Assembly (NCBI RefSeq): GCF_014873755.1
Contig: NZ_JADBEG010000001.1
Location: forward strand, 8,716,501 to 8,780,500
Direction of reading: 5' to 3'
From: Amycolatopsis lexingtonensis
GTDB taxonomy: Bacteria; Actinomycetota; Actinomycetes; Mycobacteriales; Pseudonocardiaceae
Length of the DNA stretch: 64,000 bases
Shown here: positions 43,850 through 52,700 of the stretch, piece after piece
Position numbering within the stretch: the first letter of the stretch is position 1
Layout: each line of letters starts with the position of its first letter
Program-made: the position numbers and the translations under genes
Notes under the pieces: model-generated
What the model saw: the letters and a program-made list of their open reading frames with translations, nothing else
Told to the model about the DNA's origin: nothing
Databases searched by the model: none

Positions 43850-45205
43850 GTGCCAGACCTTTCGGGCATCGTGAAGGCCTACGACATTCGCGGCGTGGTC
43901 GGCGAGCAGCTCGACGCGGACCTCGTTCGCGACTTCGGCGCCGCGTTCGCGCTGCTCATCAAGCCCGAGGCGCCGTCGGTGGTGATCGGCCACGACATGC
44001 GCGACTCCTCGCCCGCCCTGGCGGCGGCGTTCGCCGAGGGCGTCACCTCGCAGGGCCTCGACGTCGTCAGCATCGGCCTGGCCAGCACCGACCAGCTCTA
44101 CTTCGCCTCGGGCTCGCTGAACCTGCCGGGCGCGATGTTCACCGCGAGCCACAATCCGGCCAAGTACAACGGCATCAAGCTGTGCCGCGCGGGCGCGTCC
44201 CCGGTCGGCCAGGACACCGGCCTCGCCGAGATCCGCGACACCGTCGAGCAGGGCGTGCCCGGGTTCGAAGGCCAGCGCGGTTCGGTGACCGAGCGAGACG
44301 TCCTCGCCGACTACGCCGCCTACCTGCGCAACCTCGTCGACCTGTCCGGCAGCCGGCCGCTGAAGATCGTCGTCGACGCCGGCAACGGCATGGGCGGGCA
44401 CACCGTCCCGACGGTGTTCGACGGGCTACCGATCGACATCGTCCCGATGTACTTCGAGCTCGACGGCACCTTCCCGAACCACGAAGCCAACCCGCTCGAC
44501 CCGAAGAACATCGTCGACCTGCAGGCGAAGGTGCGCGAGGTCGGCGCGGACGCCGGTGTCGCCTTCGACGGCGACGCGGACCGCTGCTTCATCGTCGACG
44601 AGCGCGGCGAGCCGGTTTCGCCGAGCGCGATCACCGCGCTGGTCGCCGTCCGCGAGCTGGCGAAGGACCCGGGCGGCACGATCATCCACAACCTGATCAC
44701 GTCGAAGGGCGTACCGGAGATCGTCGCCGAGCACGGCGGCAAGCCGGTCCGCACCCGCGTCGGCCACTCGTTCATCAAGGCCGAGATGGCCCGCACCGGC
44801 GCGATCTTCGGCGGTGAGCACTCCGCGCACTACTACTTCCGCGACTTCTGGCGCGCCGACACCGGCATGCTGGCGGCGCTGCACGTCCTCGCCGCGCTCG
44901 GCGAGCAGAGCGGTCCGCTCTCGGAGCTGACCAGCGCGTACTCGCGCTACGCCGCCTCGGGTGAGATCAACTCCACGGTCGACGACCAGGTCGCCAAGAT
45001 GATGGCCGTCAAGGACGCCTTCGGTGCCCGCTCCGGCGTCGAGATCGACGAGCTGGACGGCCTCACCGTGCAGCTGCCCGGCGGCGCCTGGTTCAACCTG
45101 CGCCCGTCGAACACCGAACCGCTGCTCCGCCTGAACGTCGAGGCCGCGAACGCCGAGGCCGTGCAGGGCCTGGTGGACGAAGTGCTCGCGATCATCCGCA
45201 ACTGA
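43850..45205 (+). CDS. manB: Phosphomannomutase/phosphoglucomutase
   Basis: 451 residues from GTG 43850 with GGGGAG upstream. Alpha-D-phosphohexomutase motifs: phosphoserine loop FTASHNPAKYNGIK (~97-110), metal loop VAFDGDADRCF (~237-247), sugar-binding GGEHSAHYYFRDF (~323) and phosphate-binding RPSNTEPLLRLNVE (~420). It interconverts mannose-6-P and mannose-1-P, feeding GDP-mannose for PIM/LAM-like glycans and protein mannosylation. Downstream Trm112, TobH and manA keep the conserved order. Confidence 0.96.
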   Translation: MPDLSGIVKAYDIRGVVGEQLDADLVRDFGAAFALLIKPEAPSVVIGHDMRDSSPALAAAFAEGVTSQGLDVVSIGLASTDQLYFASGSLNLPGAMFTASHNPAKYNGIKLCRAGASPVGQDTGLAEIRDTVEQGVPGFEGQRGSVTERDVLADYAAYLRNLVDLSGSRPLKIVVDAGNGMGGHTVPTVFDGLPIDIVPMYFELDGTFPNHEANPLDPKNIVDLQAKVREVGADAGVAFDGDADRCFIVDERGEPVSPSAITALVAVRELAKDPGGTIIHNLITSKGVPEIVAEHGGKPVRTRVGHSFIKAEMARTGAIFGGEHSAHYYFRDFWRADTGMLAALHVLAALGEQSGPLSELTSAYSRYAASGEINSTVDDQVAKMMAVKDAFGARSGVEIDELDGLTVQLPGGAWFNLRPSNTEPLLRLNVEAANAEAVQGLVDEVLAIIRN

Positions 45206-45289
45206 CCCACCCCTAAGTAGGGTGCCTAGGGGCCGAACTGTGTCCTGAAGTGCTCTTCACCACAGTCCCCCGCGTGGTATGGAGGAACC

Positions 45290-45511
45290 ATGGCCATCAC
45301 GCTCGACGCCCAGCTCCTCGAGATCTTGGCGTGCCCGTCGCCGGATCACGCCCCGTTGCGCCCCGGCGCCCCGGACGATCCCGAGGCCGACGCGCTGACC
45401 TGCACCGAGTGCGGCCGGGTGTACCCGGTGCGCGACGGGATCCCGGTGCTGCTCCTCGACGAGGCGACGCAGCCCGGTACCAACGGAACCTCCGATGCCG
45501 ACAGTGCTTGA
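45290..45511 (+). CDS. Trm112-family small zinc-binding protein
   Basis: 73 residues, start ATG 45290 with TGGAGGA seven bases upstream. Sequence LLEILACPSPDHAPLR and LTCTECGRVYPVRDGIPVLLLDEA is the Trm112/UPF0434 fold, with Cys at ACP, TCTEC and an expected fourth ligand replaced in SPDH. In eukaryotes Trm112 activates methyltransferases; bacterial versions are unassigned. Its 3' end overlaps the TobH gene by 17 bases, so they are co-translated. Confidence 0.9.
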   Translation: MAITLDAQLLEILACPSPDHAPLRPGAPDDPEADALTCTECGRVYPVRDGIPVLLLDEATQPGTNGTSDADSA

Positions 45512-46589
45512 CGACACCCTGCTCGACGACCCGGCGCGGCTGGCCGAGGCCGACAGCGCAGGGCTGCTGCGGGCCGCGGCGATGGCCGGCGCCCAGGTGC
45601 GGGCGACCGCCGAGCTGGCCGCCGAGCTGGACCTGGCCGAGCGGCTCGACGTGGGGCGCCCCCGTGCCGTCGTGCTCCTCGACCGGCCGGGCGTGTCCCG
45701 CACGCTCACGCGGCTGCTGGCCGCCCTGCTGACGCCGTCGTGCCCGGTGCCGGTGGTCGTCGCCGAGGTCGTGCCGAGCTGGATCGGCGCGCTCGACGTC
45801 GTCTTCGCGCACACCGACGACCCCGGCGACCGCGAGCTCGCCGCGTCGCTGGAGCGGGCTGCCCGCTACGGCGCTTCGGTGGTGCTCTCCGGGCCTTCGG
45901 AGGGCCCGGTGGCGGCCGCGGTGGCGGGCAAGGGCCTGCTGCTGGCGCCGCGCGTCCCGGTGCCGCCGGAGCTGGCGTTCCCGCGCGGCCTGGCCGCCGG
46001 GCTGCTCACGGCGAACGCGCTGGGGCTGCTGCTCTCCGACGTCCAGGTGCTGGCCGACCAGCTCGACCTGGAAGCCGAGAAGGACTACCTGGCCCGAGAG
46101 TCGTTCGCGAATCCGGCGAAGGCGCTCGCGCTGCGGGTCGCCGACCGGGTGCCGCTGCTGTGGGGGCTGGACCCGGTCGCGGTCGCGGTCGGCGAGCACG
46201 CGGCGCACGCGTTCGCCGCGCACGCGGCCATGGTCTGCGACGTCGAGGACTATCGTCAGGCCCTGGCGCGGCCCGCATTGCGGCGAGCGGCGCAATCGGG
46301 GGGCTCCGAGCGTGACATCTTCGCTGATCCGGACGATCCCTCTGGTGACATCCCCACCCGGGTGCTGCTGCTCTCGGTGCGCACCGGTCCGGCGACGGAC
46401 GCGGCGCGGTACCAGGCCGAGGACCTGCTGCCGGGTGCGGACGTCATCGCCCCGGCCGAGGAGATCGAGGCCGACGAAATCGTGCGGGCCGCGGTGCTGG
46501 CGCTGCGGTTCGAACTGGCGGCGGTCTATCTCGGGCTGGCGGCGGGCAGCATCGGCGGCGCAGGCCGCTACGCGCCCGCGACGGCGTGA
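45495..46589 (+). CDS. TobH-like SIS-domain protein (Rv3256c-like)
   Basis: 364 residues, ATG 45495 inside the Trm112 gene. An Ala/Leu-rich protein with a SIS-like sugar-isomerase fold: VVLLDRPGVSRTLTRLLAALL, VPVVVAEVVPSWIGALDVVFAHTDDPGD, AVAGKGLLLAPRVPVPPELAFPRG (outline), WGLDPVAVAVGEHAAHAF. It resembles the C-terminal half of bifunctional phosphoglucose/phosphomannose isomerases, though catalytic residues are not obvious. Conserved between manB and manA in actinobacteria, so a role in mannose-phosphate metabolism is likely but unproven. Confidence 0.85.
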   Translation: MPTVLDDTLLDDPARLAEADSAGLLRAAAMAGAQVRATAELAAELDLAERLDVGRPRAVVLLDRPGVSRTLTRLLAALLTPSCPVPVVVAEVVPSWIGALDVVFAHTDDPGDRELAASLERAARYGASVVLSGPSEGPVAAAVAGKGLLLAPRVPVPPELAFPRGLAAGLLTANALGLLLSDVQVLADQLDLEAEKDYLARESFANPAKALALRVADRVPLLWGLDPVAVAVGEHAAHAFAAHAAMVCDVEDYRQALARPALRRAAQSGGSERDIFADPDDPSGDIPTRVLLLSVRTGPATDAARYQAEDLLPGADVIAPAEEIEADEIVRAAVLALRFELAAVYLGLAAGSIGGAGRYAPATA

Positions 46590-46637
46590 GACCCGCCGAG
46601 CACCGGCCCCGGCCGGTGCCGAAGGAGTGGAGTTGAG

Positions 46638-47873
46638 GTGACAGTGGAGCTGCTGCGCAACGCGGTGCGGCCCTACGCCTGGGGATCGCGGACGGCGATC
46701 CCCGAGCTGCTGGGCCGCCCGGTCCCCGCGCCGCACCCCGAGGCCGAGCTGTGGATGGGTGCCCACCCGGGCGACCCGTCGCACGTCATCGGCCCGGACG
46801 GCACCGAGCGAAGCCTGCTGGAGCTGGTGGACGCCGACCCGGTGACGCAGCTCGGCGAGAAGTGCGCGAAGCGGTGGGGCGGGCGGCTCCCGTTCCTGTT
46901 GAAGATCCTCGCGGCGGAGGAACCGCTGTCGATGCAGGCGCACCCGTCGGCGGCACAGGCCGCGGAGGGGCACGCCCGCGAGGAGCAGCTGGGCATCCCG
47001 CGGGACGCCGCGAACCGCAACTACCCGGACCCGACGGCGAAGCCGGAGCTGGTCTGCGCGCTGACGGAGTTCCACGCGCTGGCCGGCTTCCGCGCCCCGG
47101 ACCGCACGGTGAAGCTGCTCAAGGCGATCGAGACGCCGGGGCTGGCGAAGTACACCGGGCTGATCGAGGCCCAGCCGGACCCGGACGGGCTGCGGGCGCT
47201 GTTCACGACGTGGATCACGCTGCCGCAGGCGTCGCTGGACTCGCTGCTGCCGGAGGTGCTCGACGCGTGCGTCCGGCACGTCCAGGAGCACGGCGAGTTC
47301 GCGGTCGAGTGCCGGACCATCCTGGAGCTCGGCGAGGCGCACCCGCGCGACGCGGGCGTGCTGGCGGCGCTGCTGCTGAACCGGCTGACGCTGCGCGCGG
47401 GCGAGGCGATCTACCTGCCGGCCGGCAACCTGCACCTGTACCTGCACGGAACGGCCGTGGAGATCCTGGCGAACTCGGACAACATCCTGCGCTGCGGGCT
47501 GACGCCGAAGCACGTGGACGTCCCGGAGCTGCTGCGCGTGGTCGACTTCGCGTGCGGCGAGATGCCGGTGCAGTGCGGCGACAGCGGGGGGCGGCTGTCG
47601 GTGTACCGCACGGACGCGCCGGAGTTCGAGCTGTCGCGCGTCGAGTGGGCGGCCGGCCAGGACGACGAGATTTCGGTCGACAGCGTCGGCCCGCAGATCC
47701 TGCTGTGCACGGCGGGCGACTTGTTGGTGACGGCGGACGACGGCGAGAAGGTCGAGCTGCGGCGCGGCCAGTCGGTGTGGCTGCCGGCGGCGGACCCGCC
47801 GGTCCGGGTGCGCCCGCTGGACGGGGCGCGTGCGCAGCTGTTCCGTGCGACGGCGGGGACCTGCGAAGACTGA
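46638..47873 (+). CDS. manA: Mannose-6-phosphate isomerase, class I
   Basis: 411 residues from GTG 46638 with GGAG upstream. Type I PMI motifs: YAWGSRTAIPELLGR, AELWMGAHPGDPS, PFLLKILAAEEPLSMQAHPS (Gln/His zinc ligands), NYPDPTAKPELVCAL (Glu ligand) and IYLPAGNLHLYLHGTAVEIL (His ligand), with NSDNILRCGLTPKHVDV. It converts fructose-6-P to mannose-6-P for the ManB reaction. Last gene of the mannose block; a hairpin with T4 follows. Confidence 0.97.
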   Translation: MTVELLRNAVRPYAWGSRTAIPELLGRPVPAPHPEAELWMGAHPGDPSHVIGPDGTERSLLELVDADPVTQLGEKCAKRWGGRLPFLLKILAAEEPLSMQAHPSAAQAAEGHAREEQLGIPRDAANRNYPDPTAKPELVCALTEFHALAGFRAPDRTVKLLKAIETPGLAKYTGLIEAQPDPDGLRALFTTWITLPQASLDSLLPEVLDACVRHVQEHGEFAVECRTILELGEAHPRDAGVLAALLLNRLTLRAGEAIYLPAGNLHLYLHGTAVEILANSDNILRCGLTPKHVDVPELLRVVDFACGEMPVQCGDSGGRLSVYRTDAPEFELSRVEWAAGQDDEISVDSVGPQILLCTAGDLLVTADDGEKVELRRGQSVWLPAADPPVRVRPLDGARAQLFRATAGTCED

Positions 47874-47887
47874 GTTCGGTTTCTTTT

Positions 47888-47921
47888 CGGCGGAGGCCTT
47901 TTTCGGGGCCTCCGCCGTTTT
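47888..47921 (+). terminator. Intrinsic terminator of manA
   Basis: Perfect 11-base arms CGGCGGAGGCC (47888-47898) and GGCCTCCGCCG (47907-47917) with an eight-base T-rich loop and TTTT after the stem. Confidence 0.9.
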
Positions 47922-48231
47922 GTGTGCGTTCCGTGTGGCGGCGTGGGTGAGTATCTCCTCGACGGGGGGACCCTGGTGCGGTGGCGCGCGCTGCCGGTCC
48001 GCTGGGGGTGGCACCGGTCGGGTTTCCCGCCCGGCGCCTGTGGGCGTGGAGGTGGTGCCGCGAGGGGGCGGCACCACCTGGCCATAGGGGACGCGCAGCC
48101 GGGCTGGGGAGGGCTCGGGGGCGCTGCCCCTTGAGGGGGTGGGGTCGGCGCTGCCGGGGGGCGAGCGCTGGCCGGGCGGGGGTTCGGTGGTGTTGCCGGG
48201 GAGCGAGCGCTGGCGAGCGGGCCGCGCTTGC
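47922..48231. other. 310-base G-rich region, no firm gene
   Basis: On the plus strand GTG 47943 opens a 63-codon frame (VGEYLLDGGTLVRWRALPVR, then Gly/Arg-rich) with no ribosome site; I rate it unlikely. The second half is strongly G-rich and carries a 20-base direct repeat with one mismatch (48153-48172 and 48195-48214) around GCGAGCGCTGGC. It is the 3' flank of the AfsR-type gene. Confidence 0.4.
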
Positions 48232-51162
48232 TCAAACCCGCTCGGTCAGCGCCAGCAATGCCCGTCTCAGCGCCGCAGCGCTGGCGTCGCGTGGGTCGGT
48301 GTACCGCGCGGCCTCAGCCGCCGCCGAAGCCGCGCCCTCCGAGTCGCCCACCGCTTCGCAAGCCCGGCCCAGCACGAGCCACGTCAGCCCCGTGGCGGAC
48401 CGCCCGCCCATCTCGCGGAACTCCGTCAAGCACTGCCGCAGGACCGGGATCGCCTGCGCCGCACGGCCTTCGCCGATCCAGCCCGCGGCCAGTGCTCGGG
48501 TGCAGGACAGCTCCCGGGGCCGCTCATCCAGTTCACGCGCCAGCTCGCGTGCTTCCCCGAACGCCGCCAGCGCGCGGTCGCGGTCGCCCGTCGCGGCGGA
48601 GATCGCGCCGAGGGTGCGTAGCGACTTCGCCAGCTCCGAGCGTGCCGGTGTCGGGCGGAGGTGATCCACCGACTCCGCGATCGCCGCGGCCGCCCGGTGG
48701 TCGTCGCCGGTCAGGAGGGATGACCATGCGAAGCCGTGCAGGGCGATGGCGATCTGGCGGGTGTCGCCGGTTTCGCGGGCCGCGGTCAGGGCCGCGCGGT
48801 CGACGTCGCGTGCTTCCGTCACCCGGCCGAGCCGCAGGAGGGCCGCCGACTCCGCCGCGCGCACGCGGATCGGCTCCGGCTGACCGTCCATTGTGAACAG
48901 TTCGCGGGCGTGGGCCGCGGTCTCCAGGGCTTCTTCGGCCTGGCCCAGACCGATCAGGCAGTGGGCGAGGCCGGCCGTCACCCAGGCATGGGTGCGGTGG
49001 TCGCCACGCGCTTCCAGCTCCTTCGCGCACTGGCGGTACGCGGCCGCGGCCTCCTCGTACTGACCGCGTTCGTGGCGCAGCAGCGCGAGATTCGCCTCGG
49101 CGAGCAGGGTGACCGCCGGGTCGTCCGCCTTGGCCAGCACCGTTTCGTACGCCGCGCGCATCTCCGCGTATTGGCCGTGCAGGTACAAGTACACGCTCAG
49201 CTTGTCCAGCAGCCGCAACGCTTCCGACGCCGGCAGCCAGCCGATCAGCAGGACGAGGTTCGCGCGCTCGGCGGCGAACCAGTCGTCCGGGCGGGCCAGC
49301 AGCCGCGCCACCAGTTCGCCGGGCAACGGCTGGGGCAGCGGCGAGCCGGCCGGCGGTGGCATCGGCACCGTGCGTGGCAAGCGCGCCGCCGCCGCGTCGG
49401 CGAGGGCGAGCGTCGCCGACAGCACCGTCCGGAGGCCGCCGGTGTCTTCGGCGAGCTCGGCGGCGTACAACCGGACAAGGTCGTGCATCCGGTAGCGGCC
49501 CTCACCGGACGAGTCCGCGCCGCGCGCCTCCAGCAGGCTCGCCTCGACGAGCTCTTCGACGGCCTCGTCGGCGTCCGGGGCGCCGATCAGCGTCGTCACC
49601 GCCCAGGCCGGGAGGTCGGCGAGGCGACAGCGGCCGAGCAGCCGGAACGCGCGTTGCGCGGGTGGGCGGAGGCCTTCGTAGCTCAGCGCGATGCTGCTGC
49701 GGACGGCCAGATCGCTGACCGTCAGCTCGTCGAGCCGGCGGACCTCGTCTTCGAGGCGCCCGGCCAGCTCGCCGAGCCGCAGGTGCGGGCGGATGGCCAG
49801 CCGGCTGCCGGCGATCCGCAGGGCCAGCGGCAGCCGTGCGCACGCCGCGATGATCCGCTCGGCGTCGGCCCGCTCCCGGGCGACCCGCGACCCGGCGAGC
49901 CGGTTCAGCAGCTCGGCGGCGTCGGCGCCGGACAACGGCCCGAGCGGCAGCCGGTACGCGCCGGCGAGCCCGCTCAGCCGGCGCCGGCTCGTCACGAGCA
50001 CCGCGCAGCCCGGCGTCCCCGGCAGCAGCGCGCGGACGTCGCCGGGGTCGGCGGCGTCGTCGAGCACCACCAGGACCCGCCGGTCGGTGAGCCGGCCGCG
50101 GAACACCGCCGCGCGCGCCCGGACGTCGTCGGGGACCGCCGGACCCGGTACGCCCAACGCGCGCAGCAGGTCTGCCAGCACGTCGCCGATGTCGCGGCCG
50201 GCGAGCGGGACGTACAGCTGCCCGTCCGGGAACCGCGCCCGCAGCCGGTGCGCGGCCCGCACGGCCAGGGTGCTCTTGCCCGCGCCCGGTTCGCCGCTGA
50301 GGACGGCGACTGGCACGCCCCGGTCGTCGCCCAGCACGCCGGTCAGTTCGCCGAGTTCGGCGTCGCGCCCGGTGAAGTCACCGATGTCCGGCGGCAGCTG
50401 GCACACCGGCCAGACCGGCGGCGGCAGCCGCGGCACGGGATCTTCGCCGCGCAGGACGGCCGCGTGCACCCGGCGGGCCTCCGCGCCGGGTTCGACGCCG
50501 AGCTCTTCGATCAACGTGGTCCGCAGCCGCCGGTAGACCTCGAGCGCGTCGCCCTGCCGCCCGGCGCGGTGCAGCGCGATCATCAGCTGCGCGGCGAGCC
50601 GTTCGCGCAGCGGGTGCTCGGTGATCATGGCCTGCAGCTCGCCGGTCAGCTCCCCGTGCCGGCCGGCGGTGAGCTCGGCGTCGACGCAGTCCTCGAACAC
50701 GGCCAGCCGCTCGGACTCCAGCCGCGCGACATCGGCGTCGAGCCTCGGCACGTGCAGCCCGGCCAGCACCGGCCCCCGCCACTGCGCGAGCGCCCGCCGG
50801 TAGTGCCCCGCGGCGGTGACGGCGTCCCCCGCCCGCTTCCCCTCGGCGGCGGCCGACCGGAAGACGAGCAGGTCGAGCTCGTCCGGCTCGACGTGCAGCC
50901 GGTAGCCGAGCGGCCCGTGCTCGACGCGGAGGCCGTCGATCCGCTCGCGCAGCCGCGACAGGTAGGTGTGCAGGTTGGAGGTGTGGGACTTCGGCGGCCC
51001 GCCCGGCCACAGCGCTTCGACCAGCACGTCGACGTGGACGTGCTGGTTGGCGTTGACCAGCAGCACGGCCAGCAGCGTGCGCTGCCGCTCGCCCCGCAAC
51101 GCGACCCAGTGCCCGGGCGGCCCTTCGACGGCGAGCGGCCCGAGCACGCCGAAGTGAGCCAT
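48232..51162 (-). CDS. AfsR/SARP-type transcriptional regulator with NB-ARC and TPR domains
   Basis: 976 residues from ATG 51162, five bases after GGGAGGG. Residues ~1-95 are an OmpR-like winged helix (MAHFGVLGPLAVEG, LRGERQRTLLAVLLVNANQHV), ~96-245 a bacterial transcriptional activator domain (YRRALAQWRGPVLAGL, EVYRRLRTTLIEELGVEPG), ~265-560 an NB-ARC ATPase with Walker A GEPGAGKST (~289) and VLVVLDDAAD, and ~600-976 TPR-like helical repeats. AfsR-type proteins activate secondary metabolism in response to ATP binding or phosphorylation. No biosynthetic cluster is adjacent, so it may act in trans. Confidence 0.93.
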   Translation of the reverse strand: MAHFGVLGPLAVEGPPGHWVALRGERQRTLLAVLLVNANQHVHVDVLVEALWPGGPPKSHTSNLHTYLSRLRERIDGLRVEHGPLGYRLHVEPDELDLLVFRSAAAEGKRAGDAVTAAGHYRRALAQWRGPVLAGLHVPRLDADVARLESERLAVFEDCVDAELTAGRHGELTGELQAMITEHPLRERLAAQLMIALHRAGRQGDALEVYRRLRTTLIEELGVEPGAEARRVHAAVLRGEDPVPRLPPPVWPVCQLPPDIGDFTGRDAELGELTGVLGDDRGVPVAVLSGEPGAGKSTLAVRAAHRLRARFPDGQLYVPLAGRDIGDVLADLLRALGVPGPAVPDDVRARAAVFRGRLTDRRVLVVLDDAADPGDVRALLPGTPGCAVLVTSRRRLSGLAGAYRLPLGPLSGADAAELLNRLAGSRVARERADAERIIAACARLPLALRIAGSRLAIRPHLRLGELAGRLEDEVRRLDELTVSDLAVRSSIALSYEGLRPPAQRAFRLLGRCRLADLPAWAVTTLIGAPDADEAVEELVEASLLEARGADSSGEGRYRMHDLVRLYAAELAEDTGGLRTVLSATLALADAAAARLPRTVPMPPPAGSPLPQPLPGELVARLLARPDDWFAAERANLVLLIGWLPASEALRLLDKLSVYLYLHGQYAEMRAAYETVLAKADDPAVTLLAEANLALLRHERGQYEEAAAAYRQCAKELEARGDHRTHAWVTAGLAHCLIGLGQAEEALETAAHARELFTMDGQPEPIRVRAAESAALLRLGRVTEARDVDRAALTAARETGDTRQIAIALHGFAWSSLLTGDDHRAAAAIAESVDHLRPTPARSELAKSLRTLGAISAATGDRDRALAAFGEARELARELDERPRELSCTRALAAGWIGEGRAAQAIPVLRQCLTEFREMGGRSATGLTWLVLGRACEAVGDSEGAASAAAEAARYTDPRDASAAALRRALLALTERV

Positions 51163-51208
51163 GTCCGCCCTCCCGAGTACCGGAACGGCCACCGTAGCGA
51201 AGGGGTCC

Positions 51209-51369
51209 GACAGAAACCGGCGGCTGGCGCACGCTCGCGTCATCCAGGCGATCGATGCGCCGGCCGAGGGGCCCTGGTCTCGGGCGGCCGCTTGTCGACA
51301 CCATTGCCGGGTCGAAGATCCAGAACCTGAAGGATCTGAAGGAACGTCAGGCAGGGAAGGCCGACCATG
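51209..51369 (+). pseudogene. Remnant of a RelE/HigB-type toxin gene
   Basis: Two frames together resemble this toxin family. One reads DRNRRLAHARVIQAIDAPAE (from 51209), then after a shift the next reads GPGLGRPLVDTIAGSKIQNL and DLKERQAGKAD, up to the antitoxin start. As I recall intact relatives, about 50 residues between 'NLKeL' and the C-terminal 'LKER' helix are missing, as is the N-terminus. No start codon or ribosome site remains. It directly precedes an HTH-antitoxin-like gene, the usual partner. Confidence 0.5.
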
Positions 51370-51585
51370 ACGGAGTACAAGCGCTGGAAGGACGTTCGCG
51401 CGGCGCACGTCGAGCGGGCCGGTGGCGAGGAAGCGGTCGAGGCCGGCAAGCAGGAACTGCTCGCCACGGTCCACGGGCACCGCCTCGCCGGCTTCGAGGT
51501 GCTCGCCCGCTACGCCGCGGCTTTGGGGGGACGGCTGCACCAGGCGATCTCCTTCGACGACGGCGACATCGCCACCATCGCCTGA
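51367..51585 (+). CDS. Antitoxin-like protein lacking its HTH
   Basis: 72 residues, ATG 51367 with GGGAAGG upstream. Both ends match HTH antitoxins paired with RelE/HigB toxins: MTEYKRWKDVRAAHVERAGG at the N-terminus and VLARYAAALGGRLHQAISFD with DDGDIATIA at the C-terminus. In relatives, the ~35 residues between 'HGHRLA' and 'EVLARY' form the XRE helix-turn-helix; here they are absent and the frame is kept. It may be an inert relic or a shortened dimerising fragment. It follows the toxin remnant immediately. Confidence 0.6.
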   Translation: MTEYKRWKDVRAAHVERAGGEEAVEAGKQELLATVHGHRLAGFEVLARYAAALGGRLHQAISFDDGDIATIA

Positions 51586-51683
51586 CCGAACCGCGGGTGA
51601 AGGCCTGGCCGGTGGGGACCTGGCCGGGGCGGGTCCTCTAGGCTCCAAACCGGCAATTCGGGAACGTCGGCAGGGGAGCGGTC

Positions 51684-52601
51684 GTGTCAGCTGGAGGCGG
51701 AACCAAGGCGATCATCGCGGCCCTCGGGGCGAACGCCGGGATCGCGGTCGCGAAGTTCGCCGGCTTCCTCGTCACCGGGTCGTCGTCGATGCTGGCCGAG
51801 TCCGTGCACTCGCTCGCCGACACCACGAACCAGGGCCTGCTGCTGCTCGGGCAGAAGACGTCGAAGCGGGAAGCGGACGAGGAGCACCCGTTCGGCTACG
51901 GCCGCGACCGGTACTTCTACTCCTTCATCGTCGCGCTGATGCTCTTCACCTTGGGCTCCGCCTTCGCGATCTACGAAGGCATCCACAAGATCGGCCACCC
52001 GGAGCCCCTCGACTCGCCGATCGTCGCGGTGATCATCCTGCTCGTCGCGATCTGCCTGGAGGGCTACAGCTTCTACACCGCCATCGGCGAGTCGAGGAAG
52101 ATCAAGGGCGACGCGAGCTGGTGGGGCTTCATCCGGCAGGCCAAGGAACCCGAGCTGCCTGTGGTGCTGCTGGAGGACGCCGGCGCGCTGCTCGGCCTCG
52201 TCTTCGCGCTCGCCGGTGTCGGGCTCGCGGTCGTGACCGGCGACCCGGTCTGGGACGGCGTCGGCACCCTCGCCATCGGCGCGCTGCTCGGGGTCATCGC
52301 GATCATCCTGATCGTCGAGATGAAGAGCCTGCTCATCGGCGAAGGCGCCAACGCCCCGGTGCTGGCGGTCATCGTCGACGAGCTCGCCGCCGGGAAGGTC
52401 GAGCGCGTCATCCACATCCGCACCCAGTACCTGGGGCCGGACGAGCTGCTCGTCGCGGCCAAGCTGGCGATGGTGCCCGGGCTCGACACCGCCGAGCTGG
52501 CCGCGGCCATCGACGACGCCGAAGCCCGCGTCCGCGCCAAGGTGCCGGTCGCGAAGCTGATCTACCTCGAGCCGGACCTCGACCGCAGCCTGGCGAAGTA
52601 G
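51684..52601 (+). CDS. Cation diffusion facilitator (zinc-efflux type)
   Basis: 305 residues from GTG 51684, AGGGGAG upstream. Five to six membrane helices; the metal-site helices read SMLAESVHSLADTTNQGLLL (H-x3-D on helix 2) and VVLLEDAGALLGLVFALAG (E-D-x3 on helix 5). The C-terminal ~90 residues are the cytoplasmic ferredoxin-like dimerisation domain (VLAVIVDELAAGKVERVIHI, YLEPDLDRSLAK). The helix-4/5 loop is long with a Trp-Trp-Gly-Phe turn, like the ZnT9-related subgroup. Probably exports Zn2+ or a similar divalent ion in exchange for protons. Confidence 0.9.
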   Translation: MSAGGGTKAIIAALGANAGIAVAKFAGFLVTGSSSMLAESVHSLADTTNQGLLLLGQKTSKREADEEHPFGYGRDRYFYSFIVALMLFTLGSAFAIYEGIHKIGHPEPLDSPIVAVIILLVAICLEGYSFYTAIGESRKIKGDASWWGFIRQAKEPELPVVLLEDAGALLGLVFALAGVGLAVVTGDPVWDGVGTLAIGALLGVIAIILIVEMKSLLIGEGANAPVLAVIVDELAAGKVERVIHIRTQYLGPDELLVAAKLAMVPGLDTAELAAAIDDAEARVRAKVPVAKLIYLEPDLDRSLAK

Positions 52602-52634
52602 CTTCAAGATCCACTTCCGGGCGCTCGGCGAGCC

Positions 52635-52648
52635 GTCACGGACGTGAC
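52635..52648. promoter_or_regulatory. Possible operator upstream of the amino-acid permease
   Basis: Perfect inverted repeat GTCACG-GA-CGTGAC, with a further GTGACG half 8 bases on (52657-52662). It lies ~55 bases before the permease start. No regulator gene is next to it. Confidence 0.3.
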
Positions 52649-52700
52649 CCGTTAGGGTGACGTACCGCGATACACGCAGCTCAGCCGCAGGAGGTCAACG

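Noticed and set aside
47943..48134. 63-codon Trp/Gly/Arg-rich frame after the manA terminator
   Set aside because: No ribosome site, no promoter and a low-complexity tail; left as part of an unassigned region.
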